DNA of 64,000 nt from Pusillibacter faecalis (GTDB lineage: Bacteria; Bacillota; Clostridia; Oscillospirales; Oscillospiraceae): NCBI RefSeq assembly GCF_018408705.1, contig NZ_AP023420.1, positions 1,116,001 through 1,180,000 of the forward strand, in the 5' to 3' direction. The notes under the pieces are model-generated. The model did not search any database. It saw only the letters and a program-made list of their open reading frames with translations, and was not told the DNA's origin. The translations under genes were made by a program, and so were the position numbers. How positions within the stretch are numbered: the first letter of the stretch is position 1; every line of letters starts with the position of its first letter. This document shows, one piece after another, positions 7,857 through 16,211 of the stretch.

Positions 7857-8336
7857 ATGAGACCTATGCGAAGGCAGGATCGGGAGATCAAGGACCCCGA
7901 AAAAATCCTCAGCATCATTGCCGCCTGCCCCTATTGTCATCTAGGCTTTTCTGACCAGGGAAAGCCCTATGTGGTGCCGGTGAACTTCGGCTACGCCGTG
8001 GAGGACGGGCGGACTGTCTTCTACTTCCACGGCGCCCGGGAGGGCCGGAAGATCGACCTCATCCGGGACACTGGCTGGGCCTGTATGCAGATGGAGGAGG
8101 GCTATCAGCTACACCGGGCGGACCGGGCCTGCGGCCACAGCGCCGCCTTCCGCAGCATCATCGCTGAGGGGCCCGTCTCCTTTGTGGAGGACGCGGAGGA
8201 AAAGCGCAGGGCCCTCTCCCTCGTCATGGCTCACGCCGCCGGCAGCGAAAACTGGGAGTTTCCCGACGCTGCGCTGAACAGTGTGTGCGTCTATCGGCTG
8301 GAGGCACAGGCCCTCACCTGCAAGGAACATCTCTGA
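7857..8336 (+). CDS. Pyridoxamine 5'-phosphate oxidase-like flavoprotein, Nim family
   Basis: 159 residues with the FMN-binding split-barrel fold. The RRQDREIKDPEKILSIIAAC start, the PYVVPVNFGYAVEDG strand and FYFHGAREGRKIDLI are typical of the NimA group, whose members bind FMN and in some species reduce nitroimidazoles. The His in FHGA is conserved. Its place between hisH and hisA on the same strand (30-nt gap from hisH, GGAAGGAGA binding site) means it is probably cotranscribed, but no step of histidine synthesis needs it. The physiological substrate is unknown; a redox or detoxification role is only inferred. Confidence 0.82.
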   Translation: MRPMRRQDREIKDPEKILSIIAACPYCHLGFSDQGKPYVVPVNFGYAVEDGRTVFYFHGAREGRKIDLIRDTGWACMQMEEGYQLHRADRACGHSAAFRSIIAEGPVSFVEDAEEKRRALSLVMAHAAGSENWEFPDAALNSVCVYRLEAQALTCKEHL

Positions 8337-8512
8337 AAGACACAGATTGCCTGGAAGCTGCATGCACGATTCCAAATCCTTGAAGCCTGCCGACAGGATG
8401 GTATGTTTCCGGCAGAATTCGGCTTCCGGCAGCCCCCGCTTGATACATCTGACCGGTCGCTGCCTTCCACGGCGTAAAACGGCCGGGATTCTATGATAAA
8501 AGGAGCAAAGCC

Positions 8513-9226
8513 ATGCAGATTTTTCCCGCCATTGACCTCTCCGGCGGCCAGGTCGTCCGTTTGTACCAAGGTGATTATGACCAGATGACCGTTTATGGTC
8601 AGGACCCCTGCGCCGTTGCCCGGGAGTTCCTTGATGCCGGCTGCCTTCACGTGGTGGACCTGGACGGTGCCCGAGACGGTACTCTGGCAAACTTTGAGAG
8701 TATCGCCGCCATTGCCCGCCAGGGCGGCCTTTTCATCGAAGTGGGCGGCGGCATTCGCACCGAGGACCGGATTCGGGAGTACCTGGACCTGGGGGTGAGC
8801 CGCTGTATCCTAGGCACCGTGGCCGTCAAGGACTTTGCCTTCACTGCTCGGATGGCGGAAAAGTACGGCGAAAAAATTGCCGTGGGTGTGGACGCCCGGG
8901 ACGGATATGTGGCGATCAATGGCTGGAAGGAACTCTCCCCGGAAAAAGGCGTGGACTTTTGCAGGCGGTTGTATGATGCCGGTGTCGGGACGATTATTTA
9001 CACCGACATCAGCCGGGACGGGGCAGAGCAGGGCACGAACCTCTCTGTCTACCGGGAGCTGGCGGGCATTGCCGGTCTGCGGGTGACTGCCTCTGGCGGC
9101 ATCAGCTCTTTGGATGAACTGCGGGAGCTTCAGCGTATCGGTACGCACGCCGCGATTCTGGGGAAAGCCCTGTACACCGGGCGACTGGATCTGAAAGCTG
9201 TTCTGGAGGAGGTGGGCGTGTGTTAG
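8513..9226 (+). CDS. hisA: Phosphoribosylformimino-AICAR phosphate isomerase
   Basis: 237 residues, a (beta/alpha)8 barrel that isomerises ProFAR to PRFAR. The catalytic aspartates are in FPAIDLSGGQVVRL (Asp8) and IIYTDISRDGAEQGTN. Phosphate-binding loops FIEVGGGIRTEDRI and VTASGGISSLDEL are present. Start ATG 8513 has AAAGGAGC. A 176-nt gap without a recognised gene separates it from the Nim-like gene. Its 3' end overlaps hisF by 7 nt. Confidence 0.95.
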   Translation: MQIFPAIDLSGGQVVRLYQGDYDQMTVYGQDPCAVAREFLDAGCLHVVDLDGARDGTLANFESIAAIARQGGLFIEVGGGIRTEDRIREYLDLGVSRCILGTVAVKDFAFTARMAEKYGEKIAVGVDARDGYVAINGWKELSPEKGVDFCRRLYDAGVGTIIYTDISRDGAEQGTNLSVYRELAGIAGLRVTASGGISSLDELRELQRIGTHAAILGKALYTGRLDLKAVLEEVGVC

Positions 9227-9975
9227 CCAAGCGCATTGTCCCATGTCTCGACGTCCGGGACGGCCGGGTGGTGAAGGGCGTCAACTTTGAGGGACTCCGG
9301 GACCTGGCAGACCCGGTGGAGATGGCTCGGTTCTACAACGATTCCGGGGCTGACGAGCTGGTGTTCTATGACATCACCGCCTCTGCTGAGGGCCGGAACC
9401 TCTTCACGGACATCCTCCGCCGCGTGGCATCCGAGGTCTTCATTCCACTGACAGTGGGCGGCGGCATCCGAACCTTGGAGGACTTTGACCGGGTCTTGAA
9501 GTGCGGTGCCGACAAGGTCAGCGTCAACTCCGGCGCCATCGCAACCCCCTCTCTCATCGCCGCGGCCGCCAGAAAGTACGGCAACCAGTGCGTGGTGCTC
9601 TCCATGGACGTCAAGCGGGTAGACGGACGCTTTTGCCTCTTCGCCAAGGGCGGCCGGGAAAATACCGGCATCGATGCCATGGAGTGGGCGGTCCGGGGCG
9701 TGGAAAGCGGTGCCGGGGAGATTGTGCTCAACTCCATTGACACTGACGGCGTCCGACGCGGATTCGATCTGGAGATGCTGGACGCTCTGTCCGCTTTGGT
9801 GTCCGTGCCCATCGTGGCCAGCGGCGGCGCAGGGGGGATGGAGGACTTTGCGGAGCTCTTCACCCATCCCGGTATCGACGCGGGGCTGGCGGCCTCTATC
9901 TTCCACACCCGCCAGGTAGAGATTCAGGAATTGAAGCGGTATCTGTGTAAAAAAGGCGTGGAGATGCGGATTTAA
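9220..9975 (+). CDS. hisF: Imidazole glycerol phosphate synthase, cyclase subunit
   Basis: 251 residues, the HisA-like barrel that uses ammonia from HisH to turn PRFAR into imidazole glycerol phosphate and AICAR. Catalytic Asp11 is in IVPCLDVRDGRVVKG, and the second Asp is in VLNSIDTDGVRRGFD. The glycine phosphate loops (PLTVGGGIRTLEDF, VASGGAGGMEDF) are intact. It starts with GTG at 9220, overlapping hisA by 7 nt; the ribosome binding site (GGAGGTGG) lies within hisA. Confidence 0.96.
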   Translation: MLAKRIVPCLDVRDGRVVKGVNFEGLRDLADPVEMARFYNDSGADELVFYDITASAEGRNLFTDILRRVASEVFIPLTVGGGIRTLEDFDRVLKCGADKVSVNSGAIATPSLIAAAARKYGNQCVVLSMDVKRVDGRFCLFAKGGRENTGIDAMEWAVRGVESGAGEIVLNSIDTDGVRRGFDLEMLDALSALVSVPIVASGGAGGMEDFAELFTHPGIDAGLAASIFHTRQVEIQELKRYLCKKGVEMRI

Positions 9976-10379
9976 AAGGGGATGTGTGGGATTGCTTGAT
10001 CCCCGAAAAAGCAAAGCCCTCCTCCCCAACCCGAAGGGCCCTATTGGGGATTTGACACTCTTCCCTTGAAACTGGCGGTAACACAGGCGCTGATATACGG
10101 CCGAGGCCTTTGAGAAGAGCGGCGGTAACGACTCCATGAGCCGCTTATCAAAGGGATTTGATGATCGTGCCTGGTAAACGCTTTATCCAGCGTCTGCGGC
10201 CCTTATGAATATAGGAGCATCTTGGAAAAAGCTGCAGAGCAGGAAATTCGCCAATTTCCCCATTGAAAGGAAAGAATCTGCCATCCACCCCTGCCAAAGG
10301 AGCTTCTTCAACAACCGGCACAGAGGGAAATCTGCACGGTGCCGAATCAATGTTAGCCGACATCCAAAGGAGTATGTTT
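9976..10379 (+). other. 404-nt gap inside the his operon
   Basis: No coding frame with a plausible ribosome binding site or recognisable product. There are small inverted repeats, the best being TCCCCAA/TTGGGGA (10023-10050) with a nested CCC-GAA-GGG and only a short T stretch. That could be a weak terminator or an mRNA processing structure. No promoter close to consensus was seen. It may be decayed sequence; I see nothing more in it. Confidence 0.4.
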
Positions 10380-11015
10380 ATGGAACTGAAATTTGACGAA
10401 CACGGCCTCATCCCCGCCATCGTCCAGGACCACGATACCAAGGAGGTCCTGACCCTGGCCTATATGAACGCTGAGAGCCTAGCCATCACCATCGACGAGC
10501 GCCGCACCTGCTTTTGGAGCCGCAGCCGCCAGGAACTTTGGCGCAAGGGCGAAACCAGCGGCCATGTCCAGCACGTGGTGTCCATCACAGCAGACTGCGA
10601 CGGCGACGCGCTGGTAGTCGAAGTCGTTAAGGAGGGCCCCGCCTGTCATACCGGCGCGGAGAGCTGCTTTTTCAATCCCCTCTACCTCTCCGACGAGCTC
10701 AAGCAGTTCAGCTATGAGGGACTGTACCACCTGATCGAGGGCCGCAAAACCAGCCCCAAGGAAGGAAGCTACACCACGTATCTCTTTGAAAAGGGTTTGG
10801 ACAAAATTCTCAAAAAGGTGGGCGAGGAGTGCACGGAGGTCATCATCGCCGGCCGCAAGGAGGACCGGGAGGAGACTATCTATGAGATTGCGGATCTCAC
10901 CTATCACGTGATGGTTCTGATGGTGCAGATGGGCATCTCGGTACAGGATATCACGGCCGAGCTGGAAAAGCGTCATGTGGTGGATCACAAAGTCAAGCAG
11001 GAGCGTATGCAATGA
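10380..11015 (+). CDS. hisIE: Bifunctional phosphoribosyl-AMP cyclohydrolase / phosphoribosyl-ATP pyrophosphatase
   Basis: 211 residues carrying both early ring-opening steps. The N-terminal HisI part (about 1-110) has [20 protein letters not shown] and zinc ligands in [11 protein letters not shown] and [13 protein letters not shown]. The C-terminal HisE part (about 120-211) has [15 protein letters not shown] and [20 protein letters not shown] 10380 was chosen because AAAGGAG lies 7-8 nt before it; an ATG two codons upstream is closer than ideal. Stop overlaps hisJ (ATGA). Confidence 0.95.
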   Translation: MELKFDEHGLIPAIVQDHDTKEVLTLAYMNAESLAITIDERRTCFWSRSRQELWRKGETSGHVQHVVSITADCDGDALVVEVVKEGPACHTGAESCFFNPLYLSDELKQFSYEGLYHLIEGRKTSPKEGSYTTYLFEKGLDKILKKVGEECTEVIIAGRKEDREETIYEIADLTYHVMVLMVQMGISVQDITAELEKRHVVDHKVKQERMQ

Positions 11016-11833
11016 CGCCGAAACTCTGCTCCGTCCATAACCACGCCACCCTCTGCGACGGCCGAGACACGCCGGAGGCCATGGCCGCCGCGGCCTTTGC
11101 CCAGGGCATCCGGTATTTTGGCCTCTCCTGCCACAGTCACACTCCCATCCCCGACGACGAGGGCGCGGTCCTGCCCGCCGACATGACAGCATATCGGGAT
11201 ACGGTGCTCCGCCTGCGGAAAACCTACGCCGGGCGGATGGAGGTTCTTCTGGGCCTGGAATGGGACAGCCAGTCTGACGTCTCTTCCTCAGGCTTTGACT
11301 ACTGGATCGGCAGCGTTCACTACCTCACCGACGGCCGGGGCCGCTACTACGCCGCCGACTGGGGCGAGGAGCACTTCGCCGCCTGTCGGGATGAACTCTT
11401 CGGCGGGGACGCTCTGGCCGTCACCGAAGGGTATTTCCGGGAGGTAGCCCGGGTGGCAGCCCTGCGGCCCACCGTTTTGGGCCATCTAGACCTTATCACC
11501 AAGCTCAACGCCGGGAGCCGCTTCTTTGACGAAGACGCCCTCCGCTACCGGCATGCGGCGCTGGAGGCCCTCCACACGGCGGACCCCCACGCGACACTTC
11601 TGGAGATCAACACCGGCGGCATGGCCCGGGGGTATCGAAAGACCCCCTACCCGGCGCTCTTCCTCCTGCGGGAGTGGCGCGAAATGGGCGGGCAGATTCT
11701 TCTCTCTGCTGATGCCCATGCTGCCTCCACGCTGCTCCATGGCTATGACGAGGCCGCGGCGCTAGCCAGGGCCGCGGGCTTCGCAGCCTCTGTCCTGCTG
11801 ACGGCGGCGGGACCGGTGTCCTGTGCCCTATAA
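11012..11833 (+). CDS. hisJ: Histidinol-phosphatase, PHP family
   Basis: 273 residues. It removes phosphate from histidinol phosphate, completing the pathway encoded in this operon. PHP metal ligands are visible: [18 protein letters not shown] at the N-terminus, [14 protein letters not shown], the Glu in LGLEWDSQ, then [15 protein letters not shown] and the C-terminal [10 protein letters not shown]. Its start overlaps hisIE by 4 nt. A second HisJ-like protein is encoded at 41985-42797; this copy is the better candidate for the true biosynthetic enzyme because of its operon. Confidence 0.9.
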   Translation: MTPKLCSVHNHATLCDGRDTPEAMAAAAFAQGIRYFGLSCHSHTPIPDDEGAVLPADMTAYRDTVLRLRKTYAGRMEVLLGLEWDSQSDVSSSGFDYWIGSVHYLTDGRGRYYAADWGEEHFAACRDELFGGDALAVTEGYFREVARVAALRPTVLGHLDLITKLNAGSRFFDEDALRYRHAALEALHTADPHATLLEINTGGMARGYRKTPYPALFLLREWREMGGQILLSADAHAASTLLHGYDEAAALARAAGFAASVLLTAAGPVSCAL

Positions 11834-11869
11834 AGCATTGAGCCATCCGGCTCTTGCTCCTTTTACTGG

Positions 11870-11898
11870 TTGCGGTGAGCGCTACAATCTGTTACAAT
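11870..11898 (+). promoter_or_regulatory. Promoter of the HAD phosphatase gene
   Basis: TTGCGG (11870-11875), 17-nt spacer, TACAAT (11893-11898). It lies just after a weak GAGCC/GGCTC hairpin followed by a T-rich stretch at the end of hisJ, so the following gene can be expressed apart from the his operon. Confidence 0.5.
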
Positions 11899-11927
11899 GC
11901 GGGTATTCCAAAATCCGCGAGGTGCTT

Positions 11928-12584
11928 ATGTATCAAACTGTACTCTTTGATCTGGACGGAACCCTGTTGGACACCATTGAAGATCTGGCCGCCGCAGGCA
12001 ACCACGTCTGCCGGGAAAATGGCTGGCCCGTGTACTCCGTGGAGGAGTTCCGCGCCATGGTGGGCCACGGTATTCGGAACCTGGTGACACAGTTCTCGCC
12101 AGAGGCGTACCGGGACGAGGCGCACGTGGACGGCACACTGGCTCAATTCTCTGCCTACTATGGTGCCCACAGCATGGACCACACCCGCCCCTACTCCGGT
12201 ATCCCTGCTCTGCTGAGCCGCCTGCGCGATGCCGGAATCTGTCTCGCGGTGTGTTCCAACAAGGCGGATGATTTCAGCCGCCAACTGATCGAGCACTACT
12301 TCCCCGGCCGCTTTTCCCTGGTCCGGGGCAAGCTGGACGGAGTTCCGGTCAAGCCGGACCCTGCCGTTGTCTCCGCCATCCTAGAAGCGTTGCATGCTGA
12401 TCCAACGACAGCCCTCTTCGTGGGGGACAGCAGTGTGGACATCCAGACCGGTCACAATGCCGGTCTTGCCGCCTGCGGCGTCACCTGGGGATTCCGCTCC
12501 CGGCAGTCCCTGATTGACGCCGGGGCCGATTTTCTGTCGGATACCGCGGATGCTTTGGAGCGGTTGATTCTGGGCTCCCTTTAA
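11928..12584 (+). CDS. HAD-superfamily hydrolase, phosphoglycolate phosphatase-like
   Basis: 218 residues. HAD motif I is VLFDLDGTLLDT (nucleophile Asp9), motif II is AVCSNK, the motif III Lys is in VPVKPDPAV, and motif IV is LFVGDSSVDIQTG. A helical cap sits between motifs I and II. This is the Gph/PgmB-like subfamily; phosphoglycolate is the usual guess, but many relatives act on other small phosphates. The ATG at 11928 has GAGGTG before it, whereas an earlier in-frame start would overlap hisJ and add residues unlike the family. Confidence 0.85.
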   Translation: MYQTVLFDLDGTLLDTIEDLAAAGNHVCRENGWPVYSVEEFRAMVGHGIRNLVTQFSPEAYRDEAHVDGTLAQFSAYYGAHSMDHTRPYSGIPALLSRLRDAGICLAVCSNKADDFSRQLIEHYFPGRFSLVRGKLDGVPVKPDPAVVSAILEALHADPTTALFVGDSSVDIQTGHNAGLAACGVTWGFRSRQSLIDAGADFLSDTADALERLILGSL

Positions 12585-12809
12585 AAATGCATAGCGGTGG
12601 ATGACAGGTTGTTCATAAGAACAGATCCAAGCAGCTTTCCAGAATTTTGCTGGGCCTTGTTTTTTCTGGCAGAAAAGCTGCTGACTCAACCGAAGACTTT
12701 GCCTCTACCGGCGGCAGGGCCGGTCCCCTTTTGGCAGCTTTTGGGGTATGCTGCTTGACAGGCCAGCTTTTGTCCTGATATCTGAGGCCAGAGGGCTTCC
12801 CATTTATCC

Positions 12810-12843
12810 AAAAGGCAGGATGCTTTCGGCATCCTGCCTTTTT
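12810..12843 (+). terminator. Rho-independent terminator
   Basis: GGCAGGATGC / GCATCCTGCC stem (12814-12823, 12829-12838), loop TTTCG, followed by five Ts. It ends the transcript from the HAD gene. The 225 nt between that gene and this hairpin hold only an imperfect inverted repeat (12630-12682). Confidence 0.85.
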
Positions 12844-12871
12844 AGTTTCACATTTGCACCGGAAAAAACAA

Positions 12872-12900
12872 TTGACACTGTGACCCTCTGTGTATATAAT
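12872..12900 (+). promoter_or_regulatory. Consensus promoter of the TetR/RND efflux operon
   Basis: A perfect TTGACA (12872-12877), a 17-nt spacer and a perfect TATAAT (12895-12900). A promoter this strong in front of a TetR gene is normally kept off by the repressor; the operator lies directly downstream. Confidence 0.9.
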
Positions 12901-12902
12901 GA

Positions 12903-12933
12903 TGACAGTTTGTCACAAAGTGACATCATGTCA
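12903..12933 (+). promoter_or_regulatory. Tandem palindromic operator, probable TetR binding site
   Basis: Two copies of TGACA-N3-TGTCA (12903-12915 and 12921-12933) lie 18 nt apart. Between them the perfect repeat TGTCACAAAGTGACA (12911-12925) is formed. A partial copy, TGACACTGTGAC, overlaps the -35 box. The array covers the predicted transcription start, where a bound repressor would block initiation. Confidence 0.75.
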
Positions 12934-12955
12934 TCTCAGGAAGGGGTGAACACAT

Positions 12956-13603
12956 ATGTGCACAGACACCTTCCTCCGCCTGCCGGAGGAAAAGCGGAAT
13001 CGTTTTCTGCAGGCGGCTTGGGAGGAATTCACCACCGCCAGTTTTGCAGAGGCGTCTATCAACCAGATTGTCCGGAGAGCCAGAGTTCCCCGGGGTAGCT
13101 TTTACCAGTACTTTCTGGATAAGTGGGACCTGTTCTCCGACCTCATGGGCCTCATTCGGGATCACTTTGAGGAGGAATTCCGAAAGCTGTCCATCCAAAG
13201 CGACGGAGACCTGTTCCGTACCATTCCCCTCTGTTATGACCGCTTTGTTCAGCATGGCCCCGCTGCCGATCCGCTCTTCGAGCGATGTTTGCGGATTCTG
13301 CGGCTGAACTCCGGCCTGTTTTTGCAGCTTATGCTCTCAGACCCTCCGGATCACCATTGCTTTTTGGAGAGTGCTTGGGAGACGTTGGACCCCTCTGCCC
13401 TTCGCAGCCAGGAGCCGGACTATGTCCAGCAGGTATTCTTTCTGTCGCTTCTGGCTCTGGCCGCCGCTGTGAAGGACACGCTGGCCGCTCCGGACGAGGT
13501 GGACCGCCACCGCCGGGGATTACAGCTGCGCCTGGAGATTCTTCAGCACGGCAGCCTGTCTTTGGTATCTGAACATTCCACCAAGGAGGTTACATATGCA
13601 TAA
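12956..13603 (+). CDS. TetR/AcrR family transcriptional repressor
   Basis: 215 residues. The N-terminal TetR helix-turn-helix is clear: KRNRFLQAAWEEFTTASF, then ASINQIVRRARVPRGSFYQYF with the FYQYF end of the recognition helix. The C-terminal ligand domain (about 60-215) is unassigned. It is the first gene of the operon and ends 8 nt inside the next gene. Its own promoter carries a palindromic operator, so autorepression relieved by a pump substrate is the likely scheme (inference). Confidence 0.9.
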   Translation: MCTDTFLRLPEEKRNRFLQAAWEEFTTASFAEASINQIVRRARVPRGSFYQYFLDKWDLFSDLMGLIRDHFEEEFRKLSIQSDGDLFRTIPLCYDRFVQHGPAADPLFERCLRILRLNSGLFLQLMLSDPPDHHCFLESAWETLDPSALRSQEPDYVQQVFFLSLLALAAAVKDTLAAPDEVDRHRRGLQLRLEILQHGSLSLVSEHSTKEVTYA

Positions 13604-14957
13604 AAAATGGATTGCCTTGATGCTGGCGCTGCTATTGGTTGTATCCTTATGTGCCGTGTCAGCTCTGGCAGAGGAGGCCGGTTCCGACGATCCAACGGAA
13701 ACCGCAGGGGAAACCTTGGACGGCGAAGCCGCCTCAGAATCTCCGGAGGACGGAGAGATCGAAGGTGCCGAAGAGTCAGAGACTAGTTCCCCCGCAGGTC
13801 CGGACCCGGCTCCTGCCACAGACCCGGAGACCGGGGATCTGATCGACACCGGCTATGTCCCGGACGCGGTGGGCAGCGTCACCTTTGAAAATGTGGAGCG
13901 GCGGATGCGGGAGAGCAACCTCCAGGTATTGTCCTTGCAGGAGAGCGTGGATATGCTGGAGAGCATTGACTACGCCGACCTGCAGGAGGACCTGCGCAAA
14001 CAGCTCAATCAGATTGCCAAGGGGCAATGGTATATGGTCCTGATGGGTCAGAGCGGCACGCTGGCCTATGAGCAGATGGATCAGGCCTATGAGGCCGTCC
14101 GTGAGCAGTTTGACGCCATCAAGGACGGCGACATGCAGGAGGACAATACCAGCAGCATGCGCCAGCTGAAAAATCTTCAGGATCAGATCATTATGGCCGG
14201 CGAGACCACCTATGTGGCTCTGGCCGCCATGGAATTGCAGGAGGCATCCCTCCAGCGGCAGTTAGCTGCTATGAATCGCACAGTGGAGGAGATGGAGCTG
14301 CGGCATCAGCTGGGCCAGATTTCCTCCCTGCAGCTCTCTCAGACCAAGGCCGGCCAGGCCAGCCTCGCCAGCGGCCTTGCAACACTGCAGATGAATATCC
14401 GTACTTATAAAAACCAGTTAGAAATGCTGCTGGGCGCGGATATGACCGGCGCCATCCAAATGGGCGCGGTGCCCACTGTGACCGAAAAGCAGATCGCCTC
14501 CATGGATGTAGAGGCGGACCTGCAAGCCGCCAAAGAGCAGAGCTATGAGCTCCTGGCTGCCTCCAACACACTCTCAGATGAGCGGGAGAGTTTTGAGGAC
14601 AACTACGGCGGCGGCGACAGCCTGACCTCCCGCCAGGCCAAGCACACCTGGCAGGCGGCCCAGTACACCTATAACAACACCGTCCAGGACTATGAGCGGC
14701 GCTTCCAGGCCCTTTATGACCAGGTAAACGACTACCGGCAGATCTGGGAGGCCAGCAAGGTCTCTTTGGAGACCCAAAAGCTCAGCTATGCATCTTCGGA
14801 GCTTCAGTACCAACAGGGCACCATCTCCCACAATACCCTGCTGGATGCAGCGGACGATCTCTCCGACGCGGAGGAGGCGGTGCAAAGCGCCGCAATTGAT
14901 CTCTTCTCCGCCTACAACACCTACTGCTGGGCCGTGCAGCACGGCATTTTGAACTGA
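13596..14957 (+). CDS. TolC-like exported coiled-coil protein
   Basis: 453 residues. A signal peptide (about 1-25, ending ALA) is followed by an acidic Ser/Pro/Glu-rich linker (about 26-85) and then a long helical coiled-coil region with the two-fold TolC pattern: MELRHQLGQISSLQLSQTKAG in the first half and LSYASSELQYQQGTISHNTLLDA in the second. In Gram-negative bacteria TolC forms the outer-membrane channel of tripartite pumps. No outer-membrane genes are visible here and the rest of the window looks monoderm, so this protein may bridge the cell wall or only scaffold the adaptor. Followed 15 nt later by the adaptor gene. Confidence 0.78.
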   Translation: MHKKWIALMLALLLVVSLCAVSALAEEAGSDDPTETAGETLDGEAASESPEDGEIEGAEESETSSPAGPDPAPATDPETGDLIDTGYVPDAVGSVTFENVERRMRESNLQVLSLQESVDMLESIDYADLQEDLRKQLNQIAKGQWYMVLMGQSGTLAYEQMDQAYEAVREQFDAIKDGDMQEDNTSSMRQLKNLQDQIIMAGETTYVALAAMELQEASLQRQLAAMNRTVEEMELRHQLGQISSLQLSQTKAGQASLASGLATLQMNIRTYKNQLEMLLGADMTGAIQMGAVPTVTEKQIASMDVEADLQAAKEQSYELLAASNTLSDERESFEDNYGGGDSLTSRQAKHTWQAAQYTYNNTVQDYERRFQALYDQVNDYRQIWEASKVSLETQKLSYASSELQYQQGTISHNTLLDAADDLSDAEEAVQSAAIDLFSAYNTYCWAVQHGILN

Positions 14958-14972
14958 CAGGAGTTGCCCATT

Positions 14973-16205
14973 ATGAGACATCAGCGCATGAAAGCCCTTT
15001 TGCTAGCGGCCACGGCCGCTTTGACCCTGACTGCCTGCGGCGGCGAGGAGGCCCAGCCGCAGGAGACGGCAGGCGTTGCCGTCCAGGTGGAGTCAGTCAG
15101 CGCCGGCACCATCTCGGCGGAAAACACGGTCTCCGGCCAGGTCAGCGCCGAAAATTCCTCCACCATTCTGATCGCCAGCGCAGCCAAGTGCACCGCTGTG
15201 TATTTCCAGGCCGGCGATCTGGTGAAGGCCGGAGACGTTCTTTGCACTCTGGAGCTCGGCAGCTCCCTTGCCAGCTACAATGCGGCCCGCATCAGCTACA
15301 ATTCTGCCGTGCAGAGCTACCAGGACCAAAAGTCCATTCTGGATAAGCAGGTGCAGCTGGCCCAGGACAATGTGACCAACACCCAGGCGCTCTTTGAGAT
15401 TGGCGCCGCCTCCCAGCTAGAGGTAGACCAGGCGGAAGTCAACTATCAAACGGCCGTGGCCAGCCGGAATTCAACGCTTGCCCAGCTGGAGGCCGGCATC
15501 CAGAACGCCAAGAGCGGTCTGGACCAGCTGGACACCGCTTTGGAGAACGTGGATGCCTCCGGCAACGTCATCGCCCCCATCTCTGGGACCTTGGCCACGA
15601 TGAATGCCGTGGAGGGAAGCATGATCTCCAACAGTGCGCCTCTCGCGGTCATCAATGGGGGAGACCAGATGAAAGTCACGGTCTCCGTTTCCGAGGCGTT
15701 GGTTCCCAAGCTTGCTATTGGCGATGAGGCGGATGTGTCGGTCAGCGCCGCCGGGGCGGCCTTTACCGCCGTCATCCGTTCTGTTGAGCGGACGGCCAAT
15801 CTACAGACTAAGCTGTATACCGTCACACTCGCCGTGCCCGCCGAGGTAAGCGGTTTGCTCTCGGGCATGTTTGCCGATGTGACCTTCCACACAGATGTCT
15901 CTGAAAACGCGGTGGTAGTCCCCTCTGAGGCCATTCTCACCAGTGCGGATACCCAGTATGTATTTGTGGTGGAGGGCGATGCCGCCCGGTATGTGGAGAT
16001 CACCACCGGTCTCACTGGAAACGGCGTGACAGAGGTGCTTTCCGGGCTCTCTGAGGGCCAACAGCTGGTGACAGTTGGACAGGCATATCTCTCTGACGGT
16101 GACCTAGTCCGGATCGTCAGTCCTGGAAATGATTCGGAAAGCTCGGACGCTGCTGGCGAGGAGATGCCGGACGCCAATACACCGGCCCCAGCCGGGGAGG
16201 CATAA
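14973..16205 (+). CDS. RND efflux membrane-fusion (HlyD-type) adaptor lipoprotein
   Basis: 410 residues. A lipoprotein signal ends in LTLTAC with Cys22 as the lipidation site. The lipoyl/barrel-sandwich halves are AKCTAVYFQAGDLVKAGDVLC and SGNVIAPISGTLATMNAVEG, on either side of a helical hairpin (about 95-175). Beta-barrel and membrane-proximal domains follow. A low-complexity acidic tail ends the protein. I chose ATG 14973 because AGGAG lies 9 nt upstream; a TTG at 14964 would touch the binding site. It links the RND pump to the TolC-like partner. Confidence 0.9.
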   Translation: MRHQRMKALLLAATAALTLTACGGEEAQPQETAGVAVQVESVSAGTISAENTVSGQVSAENSSTILIASAAKCTAVYFQAGDLVKAGDVLCTLELGSSLASYNAARISYNSAVQSYQDQKSILDKQVQLAQDNVTNTQALFEIGAASQLEVDQAEVNYQTAVASRNSTLAQLEAGIQNAKSGLDQLDTALENVDASGNVIAPISGTLATMNAVEGSMISNSAPLAVINGGDQMKVTVSVSEALVPKLAIGDEADVSVSAAGAAFTAVIRSVERTANLQTKLYTVTLAVPAEVSGLLSGMFADVTFHTDVSENAVVVPSEAILTSADTQYVFVVEGDAARYVEITTGLTGNGVTEVLSGLSEGQQLVTVGQAYLSDGDLVRIVSPGNDSESSDAAGEEMPDANTPAPAGEA

Positions 16206-16211
16206 CCGCCC

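Noticed and set aside
12630..12682. Imperfect inverted repeat as a second terminator or small RNA
   Set aside because: Interrupted pairing, no promoter upstream and no clean T-tract; a better terminator lies at 12810-12843.
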